NCBI GenBank assembly: GCA_026129745.1
Contig: JAHCHL010000001.1
Location: 248,001 to 312,000 of the forward strand
Length of the DNA: 64,000 nt
Source: Fimbriimonadales bacterium
GTDB lineage: Bacteria > Armatimonadota > Fimbriimonadia > Fimbriimonadales > ATM1
Reading direction: 5' to 3'
A program made the position numbers and the translations under genes. This document shows positions 55,849 to 64,000 of this stretch, piece by piece. The notes under the pieces were generated by a model. It saw only the letters and a program-made list of their open reading frames with translations, was not told the origin of the DNA and made no database searches. How positions within the stretch are numbered: position 1 is the first letter of the stretch; every line of letters starts with the position of its first letter.

Positions 55849-57288
55849 TTAGTTGTCCAGCGTGATCGTAATCACCAACCGCTCGCGAACGAAAAGTGCT
55901 GCGTCTCCGCCTTGCTGGCCACCACCTTGGCCGCCTCTCTGTCCAGGCGCATTGGCTCCGCCGAAAGTCGGACCGCCTTGCCCACCAGGTCCTTGAGGAC
56001 CGCCTCGCTGGAGACCCCGGTCGACGCCTGCTTGGCCAGTTGTACCGCCTCCGCCACCGCTTGCAGTGGCGCCGGCTGCGCTCGGCCCGCCTTGTGCTCC
56101 GCCGGCTCCTGCTCCTTGAGAAGTCGTAGCAGGCTCGATTCTTCGATCACCTTCGACCGTCAAGATTCTCTTAACCATCTCTCCGCGATCGATGTCGAAC
56201 CAGAGAACTTCGGAGATGCTGAGCCTGTTGTCATTGCGGAAGTCTCGAGTTCCGACTTGAACCGTCGGGACACCACCGCGATCGGCTGCGCGCTCGGTCA
56301 CCAATCTGATCTTTGCCGTTCGCCTGCCTTGCTCCCATTCAATCGATTCCAAGGTCGCCTGGGCAGGGATCTCGATGGCCGCTCTTCCGGTCGCCTGAAT
56401 CTCGGGTATTTCACCTTCGCTGATCACGATTCTGCCGGTCCACCGGTCGCCAACTTTCTGCGGCTGCTCAGGCAAGAGCGGCATGGGGATATTGATCATC
56501 AGCATCTTGTCCATCTTCCGCTGGTTGACGCCGAAGAAGCCGTGATAGTCGGGCACGTCCGCGTATTGTTCATGACCCCGGTTTGAGATCAGCCTTACGA
56601 GCGAACCGAATTCCCACTTGTTGATGACCGCTGGGCCGGTCGCGCCCGGGCGAGTGATATACAGGTAGTCCTTGTTCTCGCCTTTATAAGGAACGAGCTG
56701 AATCCTGACGACACCCGTACCGCCAGACTTCACGTCGTCGACAGCAATCAGGTATCTGGCTTTCTCTTCGAAAATCGGCTGACGCGCTGCCCTGCCGCCC
56801 ATTCTGTTCTGGGCACCGGTCATCATCGAAACATCCTGCAAGAACGAAATCGCGTAGTAGTTCTGGGTCGCAGGCTTCCAGTTGTAGCGTAAAAGGATTC
56901 CCTCCGCAGGCACAGGAATGTCGTAGTTGGCGAGGGTGATGCGAACTTCTGACCTCTCGGTAATCATGGTCCCGTTCGGGGTTTTTCGATAAAGGGCCGC
57001 TCCAAGAGTGTGCTCGCCATCTGGCAGCCGCATGGCTTTCGTATCGAGCTTGTAGGAGAGCACTCCCCGCTGCTGGTCGACGTCAGGCACGACCGCTTCG
57101 AGAAACTTGCCGTTAAGCGAGATCCCGATGAAGGAACCTGGCTCAATGTCCCCCACACCTTTGGGGAACGTCATTTCGACAACTTCACGGAGTTTCTGCC
57201 CATCTCGAGGGGAGATGATCGTGAAGGACTGAGCGAGGGCTGCGCTGGCGACACTCGCGATGGCAAAAACCGATACTAGCCTTTTCAT
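55849..57288 (-). CDS. Exported protein with Gly/Gln-rich C-terminus
   Basis: 479 residues. Signal MKRLVSVFAIASVASAALAQ. An N-terminal beta domain starts SFTIISPRDGQKLREVVEMT (Ig-like/FN3-like). A middle beta domain has VGDRWTGRIVISEGEIPEIQ and GTRDFRNDNRLSISEVLWFD. Residues about 390-465 are Gly/Gln/Pro low complexity. No family recognised. Periplasmic or surface. Ends 18 bp before tatC's start and is probably co-transcribed with it. Confidence 0.78.
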   Translation of the reverse strand: MKRLVSVFAIASVASAALAQSFTIISPRDGQKLREVVEMTFPKGVGDIEPGSFIGISLNGKFLEAVVPDVDQQRGVLSYKLDTKAMRLPDGEHTLGAALYRKTPNGTMITERSEVRITLANYDIPVPAEGILLRYNWKPATQNYYAISFLQDVSMMTGAQNRMGGRAARQPIFEEKARYLIAVDDVKSGGTGVVRIQLVPYKGENKDYLYITRPGATGPAVINKWEFGSLVRLISNRGHEQYADVPDYHGFFGVNQRKMDKMLMINIPMPLLPEQPQKVGDRWTGRIVISEGEIPEIQATGRAAIEIPAQATLESIEWEQGRRTAKIRLVTERAADRGGVPTVQVGTRDFRNDNRLSISEVLWFDIDRGEMVKRILTVEGDRRIEPATTSQGAGAGGAQGGPSAAGATASGGGGGTTGQAGVDRGLQRGGPQGPGGQGGPTFGGANAPGQRGGQGGGQQGGDAALFVRERLVITITLDN

Positions 57289-57385
57289 TTTTGTTCGGCC
57301 AACCTCCTACGGCTGTCCGGGAATCCTACCCGAACATCCAGGTGTACTACGATTATTCAGTATGACGCGATTCCCAAGCAATCCG

Positions 57386-58045
57386 TCACACGGGAATTCG
57401 TGCTCGGCTGTCGATCCCAACCTTCAAGCTGACCGACAGTCCGTCATGGACGGGGTCAATGAAGCTCACAAGCTCAGGATGGGTCATGATCTCCCTGTTG
57501 TACTGCCGGATCGCGAACGTCTCGGGGTCGTGGACGTCCTCCGCGACCCGGCCGCTCCAAACGACGTTGTGGCAGAAGAGGAAGCCGCCCACTTTAAGTT
57601 TTGGCACGGAGACCTGTAGAGCGAGAGGGTACTGGGTTTTGTCAATGTCAATGAGAATCGCGTCGAAGTGATCGCCCTGCGCTGCCAGGAGCTCCAAGCC
57701 ATCTCCGTTTAAGAACTTCACTCGATCCAGCAGTCCTGCCTCTTCGAGGTACTCCTTGGCTCTGGCGGTGTTGTCCGGATCGAAGTCCGTGTGGACAACT
57801 TCCCCCGACGGTCCAGCGGCCGAAGCGAACCAAACTGTGGAATAGCCGTAGCCAGAGCCCATCTCGAAAACCTTTCGGCCTTGAATGGCCATCGTAAGAA
57901 TTGCCATGCGACGGCCGCACTGCGGGCCGATGATTGGAAATCCACGCACTTCTGCTTCACGTTCCATCGCCCGAAGAACTGGGCTTTGGCTTGCTTCCAG
58001 TTCCTCGAGGTACTTTGTTAGCCCAGGCTTTAGTTGACTACCCAT
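57386..58045 (-). CDS. Family 3 O-methyltransferase (CCoAOMT-like)
   Basis: 219 residues from ATG 58045; the longer frame to 58198 lies inside osmC. FEMGSGYGYSTVWFASA is the SAM-binding motif I, VHTDFDPDN motif II, FDAILIDIDK the acidic/metal block. SAM-dependent methyl transfer to a small hydroxylated acceptor, unknown. It overlaps osmC by 16 bp and forms an operon with it and the candidate selenoprotein. Confidence 0.92.
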   Translation of the reverse strand: MGSQLKPGLTKYLEELEASQSPVLRAMEREAEVRGFPIIGPQCGRRMAILTMAIQGRKVFEMGSGYGYSTVWFASAAGPSGEVVHTDFDPDNTARAKEYLEEAGLLDRVKFLNGDGLELLAAQGDHFDAILIDIDKTQYPLALQVSVPKLKVGGFLFCHNVVWSGRVAEDVHDPETFAIRQYNREIMTHPELVSFIDPVHDGLSVSLKVGIDSRARIPV

Positions 58046-58446
58046 TCGCTTCTGATCTCCGGTTGATGCTTGAGTGTGGCCATGACGCCGCAGTATTTCG
58101 TGTCGCTTAGTTCGATTGCTCGGCGAACAGCCCCCTCGTCGACTTTTTGGCCTTCCACGTAGTGCCGTATGACAATCTTTGTGAATGGCCGTGGCCAATC
58201 GCCTTCTGGCTTGCGCTCGGCGTCAATTTCGACCCTATACTTCGTGACCATCTGGCGCTTCTTTTGAAGGATTGCGAGAACATCCATAGCTGTACAAGCG
58301 GCAAGTGCCGCAATGAGAGTTTCCATCGGTTGGGATCCAGCCCCCGTGCCTCCGTGATCTGCGTGGCTGTCGAACGGGATTACAGCTCCGGACGGGACGT
58401 GCGCCTCAAATCGAAAGTCGCCGGACCAATTGAGATCAACGCGCAT
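58030..58446 (-). CDS. OsmC family peroxiredoxin-like protein
   Basis: 138 residues. GAGSQPMETLIAALAACTAMD carries the N-terminal redox Cys, and ELSDTKYCGVMATL the C-terminal redox Cys. These reduce organic hydroperoxides in OsmC/Ohr proteins. The start overlaps the tiny selenoprotein candidate by 11 bp (the frames read ATGCGCGTTGA), and the methyltransferase overlaps its end. Confidence 0.93.
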   Translation of the reverse strand: MRVDLNWSGDFRFEAHVPSGAVIPFDSHADHGGTGAGSQPMETLIAALAACTAMDVLAILQKKRQMVTKYRVEIDAERKPEGDWPRPFTKIVIRHYVEGQKVDEGAVRRAIELSDTKYCGVMATLKHQPEIRSEWVVN

Positions 58447-58633
58447 TTGGAGAGTTTGGCATCTCGCGCCCAGTCGTTAGGGCGATAACCAGAGCGGCGA
58501 CCGCAAAAATGAGAACCGGCACCGCCGGTTCGCGACAGGAGACTCAGCTGCTGCCGGATGCAGACATTAGGAGGTGCCAACCGTATCCGAGGCCGGCACC
58601 AATCAGCGTTGCCAAAACAGACCGAAGGATCAC
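58436..58633 (-). CDS. Candidate selenoprotein: two-TM peptide with in-frame TGA
   Basis: 65 codons plus stop, GTG start, with one in-frame TGA at 58544-58546 (codon 30). Read through it gives TM1 (VLATLIGAGLGYGWHLLM), then SASGSS-U-VSC, then TM2 (AVPVLIFAVAALVIAL). U-V-S-C mimics CxxC. The stop lies inside osmC (11-bp overlap), as expected for translational coupling with full reading. Shape resembles small two-TM DUF6132-type proteins, which carry Cys here; that comparison is uncertain. A nonsense mutation or sequencing error is the alternative. Confidence 0.6.
58513..58546 (-). promoter_or_regulatory. Candidate bacterial SECIS hairpin
   Basis: On the minus strand the TGA (58544-58546) is followed by 12 nt, then GAACCGGC, loop GGT, GCCGGTTC (58513-58531), an 8-bp perfect stem. 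The loop starts 20 nt after the TGA and begins with G. This fits the published description of bacterial SECIS elements (loop 16-37 nt from UGA, G near its 5' side). TCATTTTTG follows, so a terminator reading cannot be ruled out. Confidence 0.55.
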
Positions 58634-58800
58634 AAGGATCTATCTACGTCCGGATGGAGCGGCATTTGATAGTGATTTCTCCAAAAAGCCAAATGACCTA
58701 TGGCACTCGGCCTCTGGAACTTAGCCGAATGTGCCGACGTTGGAAAGTGTGCGCATGTCCTCCTTTCCCTCTCCGGGAAAGTCGGCCTAACGGCCGAGAA
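58634..58800. other. Region between PilZ-like gene and candidate selenoprotein
   Basis: Short non-coding stretch. Nothing recognisable; TTGGCT...TATCAA (about 58664-58690, minus strand) could be a weak promoter for the selenoprotein-osmC-methyltransferase operon. Confidence 0.3.
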
Positions 58801-58823
58801 GCCCTGGTCTAGCCAACCAGGGC
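58801..58823 (-). terminator. Terminator-like hairpin of the PilZ-like gene
   Basis: GCCCTGGT (58801-58808) and ACCAGGGC (58816-58823), 8-bp stem. It lies 8 bp past the stop of the gene ending at 58831; T-run poor. Confidence 0.6.
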
Positions 58824-58830
58824 ATTTAAC

Positions 58831-59490
58831 TTATGCGCTCAATTGGAACACGAACTCAATCGGCACCTCGCGATCAAAGCGAAGCCTCGCAAGGTACGCA
58901 GCGTGAGCTAACTGGGAAGGTCGGCATTCGAGCACGACTCCTTTTAAAACGGCAGGTGAGTCTGCCATACGAAGTTCGACATCCGATCCAATTGCAAGTG
59001 CTCGGACGGATGAGATTCCTGCTCCCCCTTGCCCGATGTCGTTTACGTAAATGCCCGGGCGTTCATCGACCATGGCCGGTTTGCGCACTCGAAACTTCGT
59101 TCTTACAAAGGCCCTGCGTTCGCGGACCAGTATTCTTGCAGGAGCTTCAATTCGAATATATGGTGTCTTCTTCGCCGGTTCTTCAATTAAGCGAGTCCAA
59201 AACACAGCAAGGCCGTTTTCTGTCGTGAAATCGCACAAGTACTCACTGGCAGGCTTTGTGGGCGAGACCGATGACGTGAGCACGGGCTTCGTTAGCGTCC
59301 AAGTCTTGGAATCCGCTTCAACAAGATAGCAAGTGAAGAACGCGGAGCCCTGTCGAAGCCGAATCTTTGTGTTTACTGGTGGTGGAGTGACGCTCCTTCT
59401 GAAGAGTCGACCCACTGTCAATGCCCCAAAGAACGACACTGCGAACAGAACGAGGAAAAACCCCGCAAACTTGGCAATTTCGAGCCACAT
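58831..59490 (-). CDS. Membrane-anchored PilZ-like protein
   Basis: About 219 residues from MWLEIAKFAGFF at 59490 (GGGAG upstream). One N-terminal TM (FFLVLFAVSFFGALTV), then a YcgR-N-like stretch and a C-terminal PilZ-like domain: RRAFVRTKFRV (RxxxR) and VNDIGQGGAGISS in the place of D/NxSxxG (Ser replaced by Gly). c-di-GMP binding is possible but the changed motif makes it uncertain. It lies 13 bp downstream of a TPR gene on the same strand. Confidence 0.75.
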   Translation of the reverse strand: MWLEIAKFAGFFLVLFAVSFFGALTVGRLFRRSVTPPPVNTKIRLRQGSAFFTCYLVEADSKTWTLTKPVLTSSVSPTKPASEYLCDFTTENGLAVFWTRLIEEPAKKTPYIRIEAPARILVRERRAFVRTKFRVRKPAMVDERPGIYVNDIGQGGAGISSVRALAIGSDVELRMADSPAVLKGVVLECRPSQLAHAAYLARLRFDREVPIEFVFQLSA

Positions 59491-59503
59491 CGTATTACTC
59501 CCG

Positions 59504-60979
59504 CTATTTCGATTCTTTCTCGTAAATCGATTGGCCCGCGCCAAACTCGCGCATAGCCTCGATCTGAAGCAGATTCGCCTCATCTCCGGTTTCGGTACCG
59601 CCTCGGTTAACGAAATCCTGCGTTACGAGTGCTGCCTGTACAAGCAAACTTAGTGCCAACAATCGCTGCTCATGGCTGCGAGAGTGGACATCAGGCGGGG
59701 TCAACTTCGCGACGAACTCACTGAATGAATTGACAGATCCGGCAGTCTCTCTGGCTCTTCTAGCAATGTCCGGGCCTGCAGCGACTCGCGCCTCGACGAT
59801 AATGTTGCGAACGCGAGTAGCCAACGAAACGAAAACGTTGTCGACAATCTTGATCGTTTCACGATAGCGAGCAAGCACTTTCACCGGATCGTCATCCAGC
59901 CCCAAAGACTTAGCCGACTCCATGTCCCGATTCGATGCTTGAAAGTCCTCTAAGAGCGCATAAGCTTGGGCTCGTTTGTAAAATGCTTCGGCGGTCGGTT
60001 TGATGTTAATCGATTTCGAATATGCAGACAATGCCTCATCATTGTTGAGAGTACTCAAGCAAATATCACCGTAAACAAGCCAAGCCTCGTCGCTGCTTGG
60101 ATTTGCATCGAGTACCGCGCGAACCGTCGCTCTCGCTCTCTCCGGCTGGCCGGCGGAAAGATAACAATCAGCGGCAACGACTACGAGAGATATGTCATAC
60201 GGATTCAATTCCGCTCCGCGCATTGCTTCGTCAGCGGCGAGAAATGGCTTTCCTGCTCTTCTCAGCGCTTCTATCAACCCCAATCGAGCTGCGCCGTGAG
60301 TCGGATCCGCGTCGACTGCATCGCGCAACAGGTTTAGCGCTTCGACAATTTTGCCTTCATTCAATGCTGCCATTCCGTTTTCGAAGGGTGCCTTGTCGAT
60401 GGGTAGTCTCGCAGTCGTCGTTACCGTCGAATGCGTCGCAGGCGGCGTTTGAATCGGTGTAGCCGCAGCAAATTCTTTGAGAGGCCCTGCAAACAGTTTT
60501 GTCGTAAAGGTGTTTGCAATCGAAAGTATCGATGAAGGTTTGTCGATCGCGCCTTCGATCAGTATTTGTACAGAGTTCTCGTCCTTAAATATTGAGCGAC
60601 CACCTGAACTGCGGAACAGTTCCATATCGCCCCTTACGCCGCCGCCGACAAGACGCGCTGAGCAAAAGATGACGAAGTCCGCACGAATTGCTCGCGCAAC
60701 GCGAAATACGTCTGCAGGTGCAGGATTCGCCGAATAAGATCGCAATATTCCGTCCGCGATTGCTGCAACGATGAGAGGATTCGTTTCAAACCATTCAGTC
60801 GTGGTTACCCACCCGGTTTCTTGCAAAGTGTTTGAGAACACCGGAAGCAAGTCAAGATTTGGATCACGTTCCGTGAATTCCTGCACCTGCTGCTGTACAA
60901 GCAAGACTTGTGGCTTAGCAGCCATTGAGGTTGCGAAGATCGCTATGCAAGAAACGACGACGGGCAGCTTGCCTAGCAT
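59504..60979 (-). CDS. Exported TPR protein
   Basis: 491 residues. Signal peptide (LPVVVSCIAIFATSMAAKP). A beta domain to about 200 resembles curli-CsgG-like/DUF4384 partners (FRVARAIRADFVIFCSARLV). From about 205, TPR units: NEGKIVEALNLLRDAVDADP, PYDISLVVVAADCYLSAGQP, ALSAYSKSINIKPTAEAFYK. C-terminus helical. Probably a periplasmic scaffold. Starts immediately after the stop of the zinc-ribbon gene (1 bp). Confidence 0.82.
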   Translation of the reverse strand: MLGKLPVVVSCIAIFATSMAAKPQVLLVQQQVQEFTERDPNLDLLPVFSNTLQETGWVTTTEWFETNPLIVAAIADGILRSYSANPAPADVFRVARAIRADFVIFCSARLVGGGVRGDMELFRSSGGRSIFKDENSVQILIEGAIDKPSSILSIANTFTTKLFAGPLKEFAAATPIQTPPATHSTVTTTARLPIDKAPFENGMAALNEGKIVEALNLLRDAVDADPTHGAARLGLIEALRRAGKPFLAADEAMRGAELNPYDISLVVVAADCYLSAGQPERARATVRAVLDANPSSDEAWLVYGDICLSTLNNDEALSAYSKSINIKPTAEAFYKRAQAYALLEDFQASNRDMESAKSLGLDDDPVKVLARYRETIKIVDNVFVSLATRVRNIIVEARVAAGPDIARRARETAGSVNSFSEFVAKLTPPDVHSRSHEQRLLALSLLVQAALVTQDFVNRGGTETGDEANLLQIEAMREFGAGQSIYEKESK

Positions 60980-62224
60980 TTAGCCAAGAGTCCGCAACGC
61001 CTGGCGACAAGCCTCCGCCGCGCTCGAATTGCCTGCGGCTTCGTACAGCCTTATCGCCTGTTCGTAATGATTTCGCGCGCTGCCGTTTTCACCAATCGCT
61101 TTGTAGCACTGGCCAAGAAACTGATGGATTTGCGCAGGATTGCCGCTGCCGCTCAGAGCCGCTTGGAAATCTCTGATTGCACCCCTGTAATCTCCAGCGG
61201 ACATCTTTTGCCGCGCGACACGGTAGATATTTGCGCTTTCGGCTTCTCGGTCAACTGTCGATGGTGGATTTGATTCCCCACCGCCGCTCATTCGAATCTC
61301 AATTCGATTCTGAGGCTTCGGATTCTCTCGGGTGGGAAGTATGTTGTCTTCGGGCCGCGTTGTGGTCACGGGCGGGTCCTGGCGAACTCCAGAGCCGCTA
61401 ACTTGATTCGAAGGATCTGGAAGCAACGGACCGGGATTGGAGAATCCGGTTGGTGCGCCCGACTCCCTCCACACGATGTTGTTGTCTAACGAAAGAGGTC
61501 CGGTTGAAATGGGATTTGATGGAGTGCCGCTCAATCCGGGACCCGGGTTGAAAATCGGAGCCGGAACTCTGCCGGTAGGCACTGGGCTTTCGGTCGGGAT
61601 GGATGGCATTTCCAGAGGATTCGTCAAGTCCGGACGTGGAATCGACTCGATGCCGGTCGTCGCGGGTGGGCTAATGTTAAAGCCTGTCGCCTCATTCGAG
61701 GCTACCAAACGCTCGTCGCTGGGCTTCGGCTTCGAGTTGAGTGCAAGGCCGACTCCAACGCCCGTAACCACAATCACCGCAGCGGCTGCGCTTGCGATGG
61801 CAAGCCAGTTCTTGCTCCGCACTTCCAATTCTTCCGGAGTCGGCTCAGCGGCCGCTTTCTTCACCAAGTGAGCGAGTTTGATTCGATCGAGCGTCGAATC
61901 AGGGTTGAGAGCGACGACCTGCTCGTAGCACTCGATCGCGGAAGCCAAGTCGCCATTTTTCTCGTGGATCGTGGCCTTCAAGGCGAGTGCGGACGAGTTC
62001 TCGGGGTCGATCTGCAGGATCGCGTCGACGATGAATTTGGCCTCCTCGATGTTCGACTCACTAACCAATCGATAGCCGTCGGTCAAGAGTCCATCGATCT
62101 CCTCCGGCTTAACGTGGAGAGTCGATGGCGACGTCGGCTCTAATTCGAATCCGCACATCTTGCAAAACTTGCTGTCGTCCGAATTCTGTGTGTTGCACGC
62201 TTTGCACTTTCCCATTGGGATCAC
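60980..62224 (-). CDS. Zinc-ribbon, TPR and transmembrane protein
   Basis: 414 residues. N-terminal zinc ribbon CKACNTQ...CKMCGFEL. TPR repeats to about 130 (ASAIECYEQVVALNPDSTLD), a TM (ASAAAAVIVVTGVGVGLAL, about 148-166), a Pro/Ser/Asn-rich exported linker, then a second TPR region near the C-terminus (GDYRGAIRDFQAALSG). Shape is similar to zinc-ribbon TPR adaptor proteins; partner unknown. In operon with the exported TPR protein. Confidence 0.82.
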   Translation of the reverse strand: MIPMGKCKACNTQNSDDSKFCKMCGFELEPTSPSTLHVKPEEIDGLLTDGYRLVSESNIEEAKFIVDAILQIDPENSSALALKATIHEKNGDLASAIECYEQVVALNPDSTLDRIKLAHLVKKAAAEPTPEELEVRSKNWLAIASAAAAVIVVTGVGVGLALNSKPKPSDERLVASNEATGFNISPPATTGIESIPRPDLTNPLEMPSIPTESPVPTGRVPAPIFNPGPGLSGTPSNPISTGPLSLDNNIVWRESGAPTGFSNPGPLLPDPSNQVSGSGVRQDPPVTTTRPEDNILPTRENPKPQNRIEIRMSGGGESNPPSTVDREAESANIYRVARQKMSAGDYRGAIRDFQAALSGSGNPAQIHQFLGQCYKAIGENGSARNHYEQAIRLYEAAGNSSAAEACRQALRTLG

Positions 62225-62285
62225 CTTCCGATTCGATTAGACGGGCTTAACACAGCCAATTTGCTCGATCGAACTTTCTGCAATG

Positions 62286-62864
62286 TTACCGCAGACTGGC
62301 TTTAGGACCCTCAAAGGCCGACTCCGAGATTCCCCTTCCACCAATCCAAAAGGCGCGGCAAGAGTTGCCAAGTTCTTCGGGTAGCCGTGGATAAAGTGAG
62401 CCAACGCTCGGCAATAGCAACTGGTCATTGTCGAGCAAAAAGCAGGCTCCTCCCGTGTCGCCCGGGGCGAATCCACCAACGATCGCAGGCCGCATCATGG
62501 GGTTGAGCGCAACCAGCAATCCCTCAACGTCGAGGACATCCATGCTTGAGGCGCCGTCATGAAGCGTCTGTTCGTCAGCACCGATCCAAACCACATCCGG
62601 CCCAAAACTGCGGAGGAAGTCCTCAAACTTCTCAGATTCCCTTGGCGCCTGTCGACCGAGCAAAGCAACCGTGTCGATACGATGAACTCCTACAAGCCTC
62701 TCGATATCGTCGTGAAGCTTTCGCTCCAATCCCGCATCGGGAAAGAGCGCACCCTGATCGGTTGACCAAGTGGGCTCGTTGATGCACAAAACGCCGGGGC
62801 CGAGAATGATGGCCGCGCCGGATGCATCCAGCGAAATCGATTGCTCACCCAGCTCCAGGCGCAT
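62286..62864 (-). CDS. Hypothetical protein beside holB
   Basis: 192 residues, not recognised. Alpha/beta alternation: GAAIILGPGVLCINEPTW, RIDTVALLGRQAPRESEKFE, GPDVVWIGADEQTLHDGA, RPAIVGGFAPGDTGGACFLL. The pattern of short hydrophobic strands with Gly-rich turns suggests a small hydrolase-like or beta-lactamase-like fold, without a clear active site. It starts 9 bp after holB's stop, so probably co-transcribed. Confidence 0.7.
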   Translation of the reverse strand: MRLELGEQSISLDASGAAIILGPGVLCINEPTWSTDQGALFPDAGLERKLHDDIERLVGVHRIDTVALLGRQAPRESEKFEDFLRSFGPDVVWIGADEQTLHDGASSMDVLDVEGLLVALNPMMRPAIVGGFAPGDTGGACFLLDNDQLLLPSVGSLYPRLPEELGNSCRAFWIGGRGISESAFEGPKASLR

Positions 62865-62873
62865 CTCGAAGTT

Positions 62874-63833
62874 TTACCCCGGCTGAAATGCAGTTGCAAA
62901 CATCGAATCGCAAACAAAATCAAACCGAACGTTTCCTTGCACCGAGGCATGACCTTCGACAACAAGCTCCGCCAAGCGCACAAGCCGCGACTCGCCCTTT
63001 CGCAATTCATACCCGAGCGCATTTGCGAATAGAGTCAGGAACTCTGCACGAAACGCACGATCAGCTTTGTCTTTATCTTCCGAAGTCTTCGCAAGTTCCT
63101 GATACTTTTCTGCAAACGATTGAAAGTCGGACGACAATCGCATCGCTTCGATGGCACTTCGCTTTGCAAGCGAGTGAACCCAACTCGAAAAGTCTTCGAC
63201 AAACTCTATAAATCGTTCTTCTGACAATTGTAGTACGACAGCATTCGTCCCGCCGGAAAGGGCCGCAATGCTTCGCGGCAGATTGCTTTCATCAGGTAAG
63301 TCGCAACCGATCAATAGGCAACGCGAAACAATTGTCGGCAATAACCGACTAAGGTTTCCAGTTGATAATACGAAGCGAGCGTACTCCGGTGGCTCTTCCA
63401 ACGTCTTGAGTAAAGCATTCGAAGCCGCATCGGTCATTCGCTCAGCTTCGTGAATCAACACAACTTTTAGCGGTGCAACAAGCGGCCCAACTCGCAAAAA
63501 GTCCGCAATCGGAACTCCATCGTAACTCGATCCCTCGCGCGAAGAAACCGCGCCGACAGAAATCAAATCTGACTTGCCTTCAGGCTCGACGCGCAACAAA
63601 TCTGCTGAATTGCCACGAGTATAGGCTCCGCACGTTTTGCAGACTCCGCAAGGACGTTCGTCTTCGCCCATGCACAAGTGACCGCAAGCCAAGCGCTCCG
63701 CGACTTCGTGCTGTCCACCGCCATCCAATCCATACACCAATACAGAAACCGACGCACCCGAACGCAAAACAGCGCCGACAGCATTCATCGCTTCGACGCA
63801 ACCAATTTCAGAAACGCTCAAACCGTTCGACAT
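62874..63833 (-). CDS. holB: DNA polymerase III delta' subunit
   Basis: 319 residues. AAA+ clamp-loader fold with a zinc module (CGHLCMGEDERPCGVCKTCG) and sensor-1-like IHEAERMTDAASNALLKTLEEPPEYA. Walker A is YGLDGGGQHEVAE, lacking the Lys, as typical for the delta' subunit, which does not hydrolyse ATP. It overlaps darA by 26 bp; darA-holB neighbours are also seen in Bacillus. Confidence 0.9.
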   Translation of the reverse strand: MSNGLSVSEIGCVEAMNAVGAVLRSGASVSVLVYGLDGGGQHEVAERLACGHLCMGEDERPCGVCKTCGAYTRGNSADLLRVEPEGKSDLISVGAVSSREGSSYDGVPIADFLRVGPLVAPLKVVLIHEAERMTDAASNALLKTLEEPPEYARFVLSTGNLSRLLPTIVSRCLLIGCDLPDESNLPRSIAALSGGTNAVVLQLSEERFIEFVEDFSSWVHSLAKRSAIEAMRLSSDFQSFAEKYQELAKTSEDKDKADRAFRAEFLTLFANALGYELRKGESRLVRLAELVVEGHASVQGNVRFDFVCDSMFATAFQPG

Positions 63834-64000
63834 CTAAAACAAACGTAACCGCTCCGCCAACTGGAACCTGAATCGGACTTGCGACGAAACCGCCAACGGC
63901 CGTCGCATCCGGAGGAATCACATTCACCATCTGATCGCGAGTATGGCAATCCTTTTTGATCAAATCCAAGACTGCATTCACTTCCTCGTCCTGCACACCG
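63808..64000 (-). CDS. darA: C-terminal part of c-di-AMP receptor DarA (DUF970), truncated by window edge
   Basis: About 64 residues visible, from inside the frame to the stop at 63808; the N-terminus is off the window. AVLDLIKKDCHTRDQMVN and SPIQVPVGGAVTFVLDVERF match the last third of DarA/YaaQ-type PII-like proteins, which bind cyclic di-AMP. Beside holB as in the tmk-darA-holB cluster. Function by homology only. Confidence 0.75.
   Translation of the reverse strand, partial: GVQDEEVNAVLDLIKKDCHTRDQMVNVIPPDATAVGGFVASPIQVPVGGAVTFVLDVERFERF

Noticed and set aside
58513-58531. Hairpin as a plain terminator for the gene before osmC
   Set aside because: Frame continues through it into osmC overlap and T-run is only partial; kept as SECIS candidate with the alternative noted.
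58509-58812. Plus-strand frames in the gap before the PilZ-like gene
   Set aside because: No family match or ribosome site; the minus-strand reading with the TGA codon is better supported.

Overview
The window looks like chromosomal DNA of a slow-evolving, didermic, PEP-CTERM-making bacterium. My best guess is an Armatimonadota/Fimbriimonadales-type organism. Support: five PEP-CTERM proteins ending in Arg-rich tails, DivIVA, NuoF, a DarA-type c-di-AMP receptor next to holB, and a 16S rRNA gene that is not followed by 23S. This placement is inference; aligning the 16S at 40576-42087 would settle it.

Layout. 1-4170: a partial membrane protein, two tRNA-Gly genes (CCC and TCC) and a large exported coiled-coil protein. 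4173-11900: a Pro-rich repeat protein, a matrixin-like protease, purS-purQ, a GT-C type membrane protein, an aldo/keto reductase, a nucleotidyltransferase, and DUF2752 and CD225-type membrane proteins. 11965-22466: a discoidin/zincin-like protein, MATE exporter, GH116 glycosidase, endonuclease IV, DUF1844, DUF167, DivIVA, gatB. 22578-34391: a frameshifted outer-membrane-type gene, a DUF885 protein, nuoF, an exported Fe/Mn-SOD, TetR, kbl, a four-gene operon around a pseudopilin and a 12-Cys exported peptide, an ACT protein, PhyH and a lipoprotein. 34392-40490: an accessory island. 40576-42087: an orphan 16S rRNA gene with a near-consensus promoter. 42341-52701: a secreted protein, radA, four tandem PEP-CTERM genes each with its own terminator, a tricorn-like protease and a fifth PEP-CTERM gene. 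52770-64000: an MrfA-like helicase, tatC, a methyltransferase/OsmC cluster, a PilZ-like protein, TPR proteins, holB and darA.

Three systems stand out. (1) The island has nurA-herA-tgt-like-DUF6884 as one overlapping operon behind a clear promoter. Divergent from it lies a QueD homologue that has lost key zinc and catalytic histidines. Together these suggest a 7-deazaguanine-linked DNA-processing or defence system. (2) At 58436-58633, upstream of osmC, a tiny two-TM protein frame is interrupted by one in-frame TGA, followed at the right distance by a hairpin that fits the bacterial SECIS description, making it a candidate selenoprotein. (3) The 16S gene stands alone, with its own -35/-10 promoter and a processing stalk formed by complementary arms on both sides; it shares a bidirectional terminator with the island.

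Start codons were chosen by Shine-Dalgarno match, family length and overlap with neighbours. Function calls rest on motif recognition by eye, without database searches.
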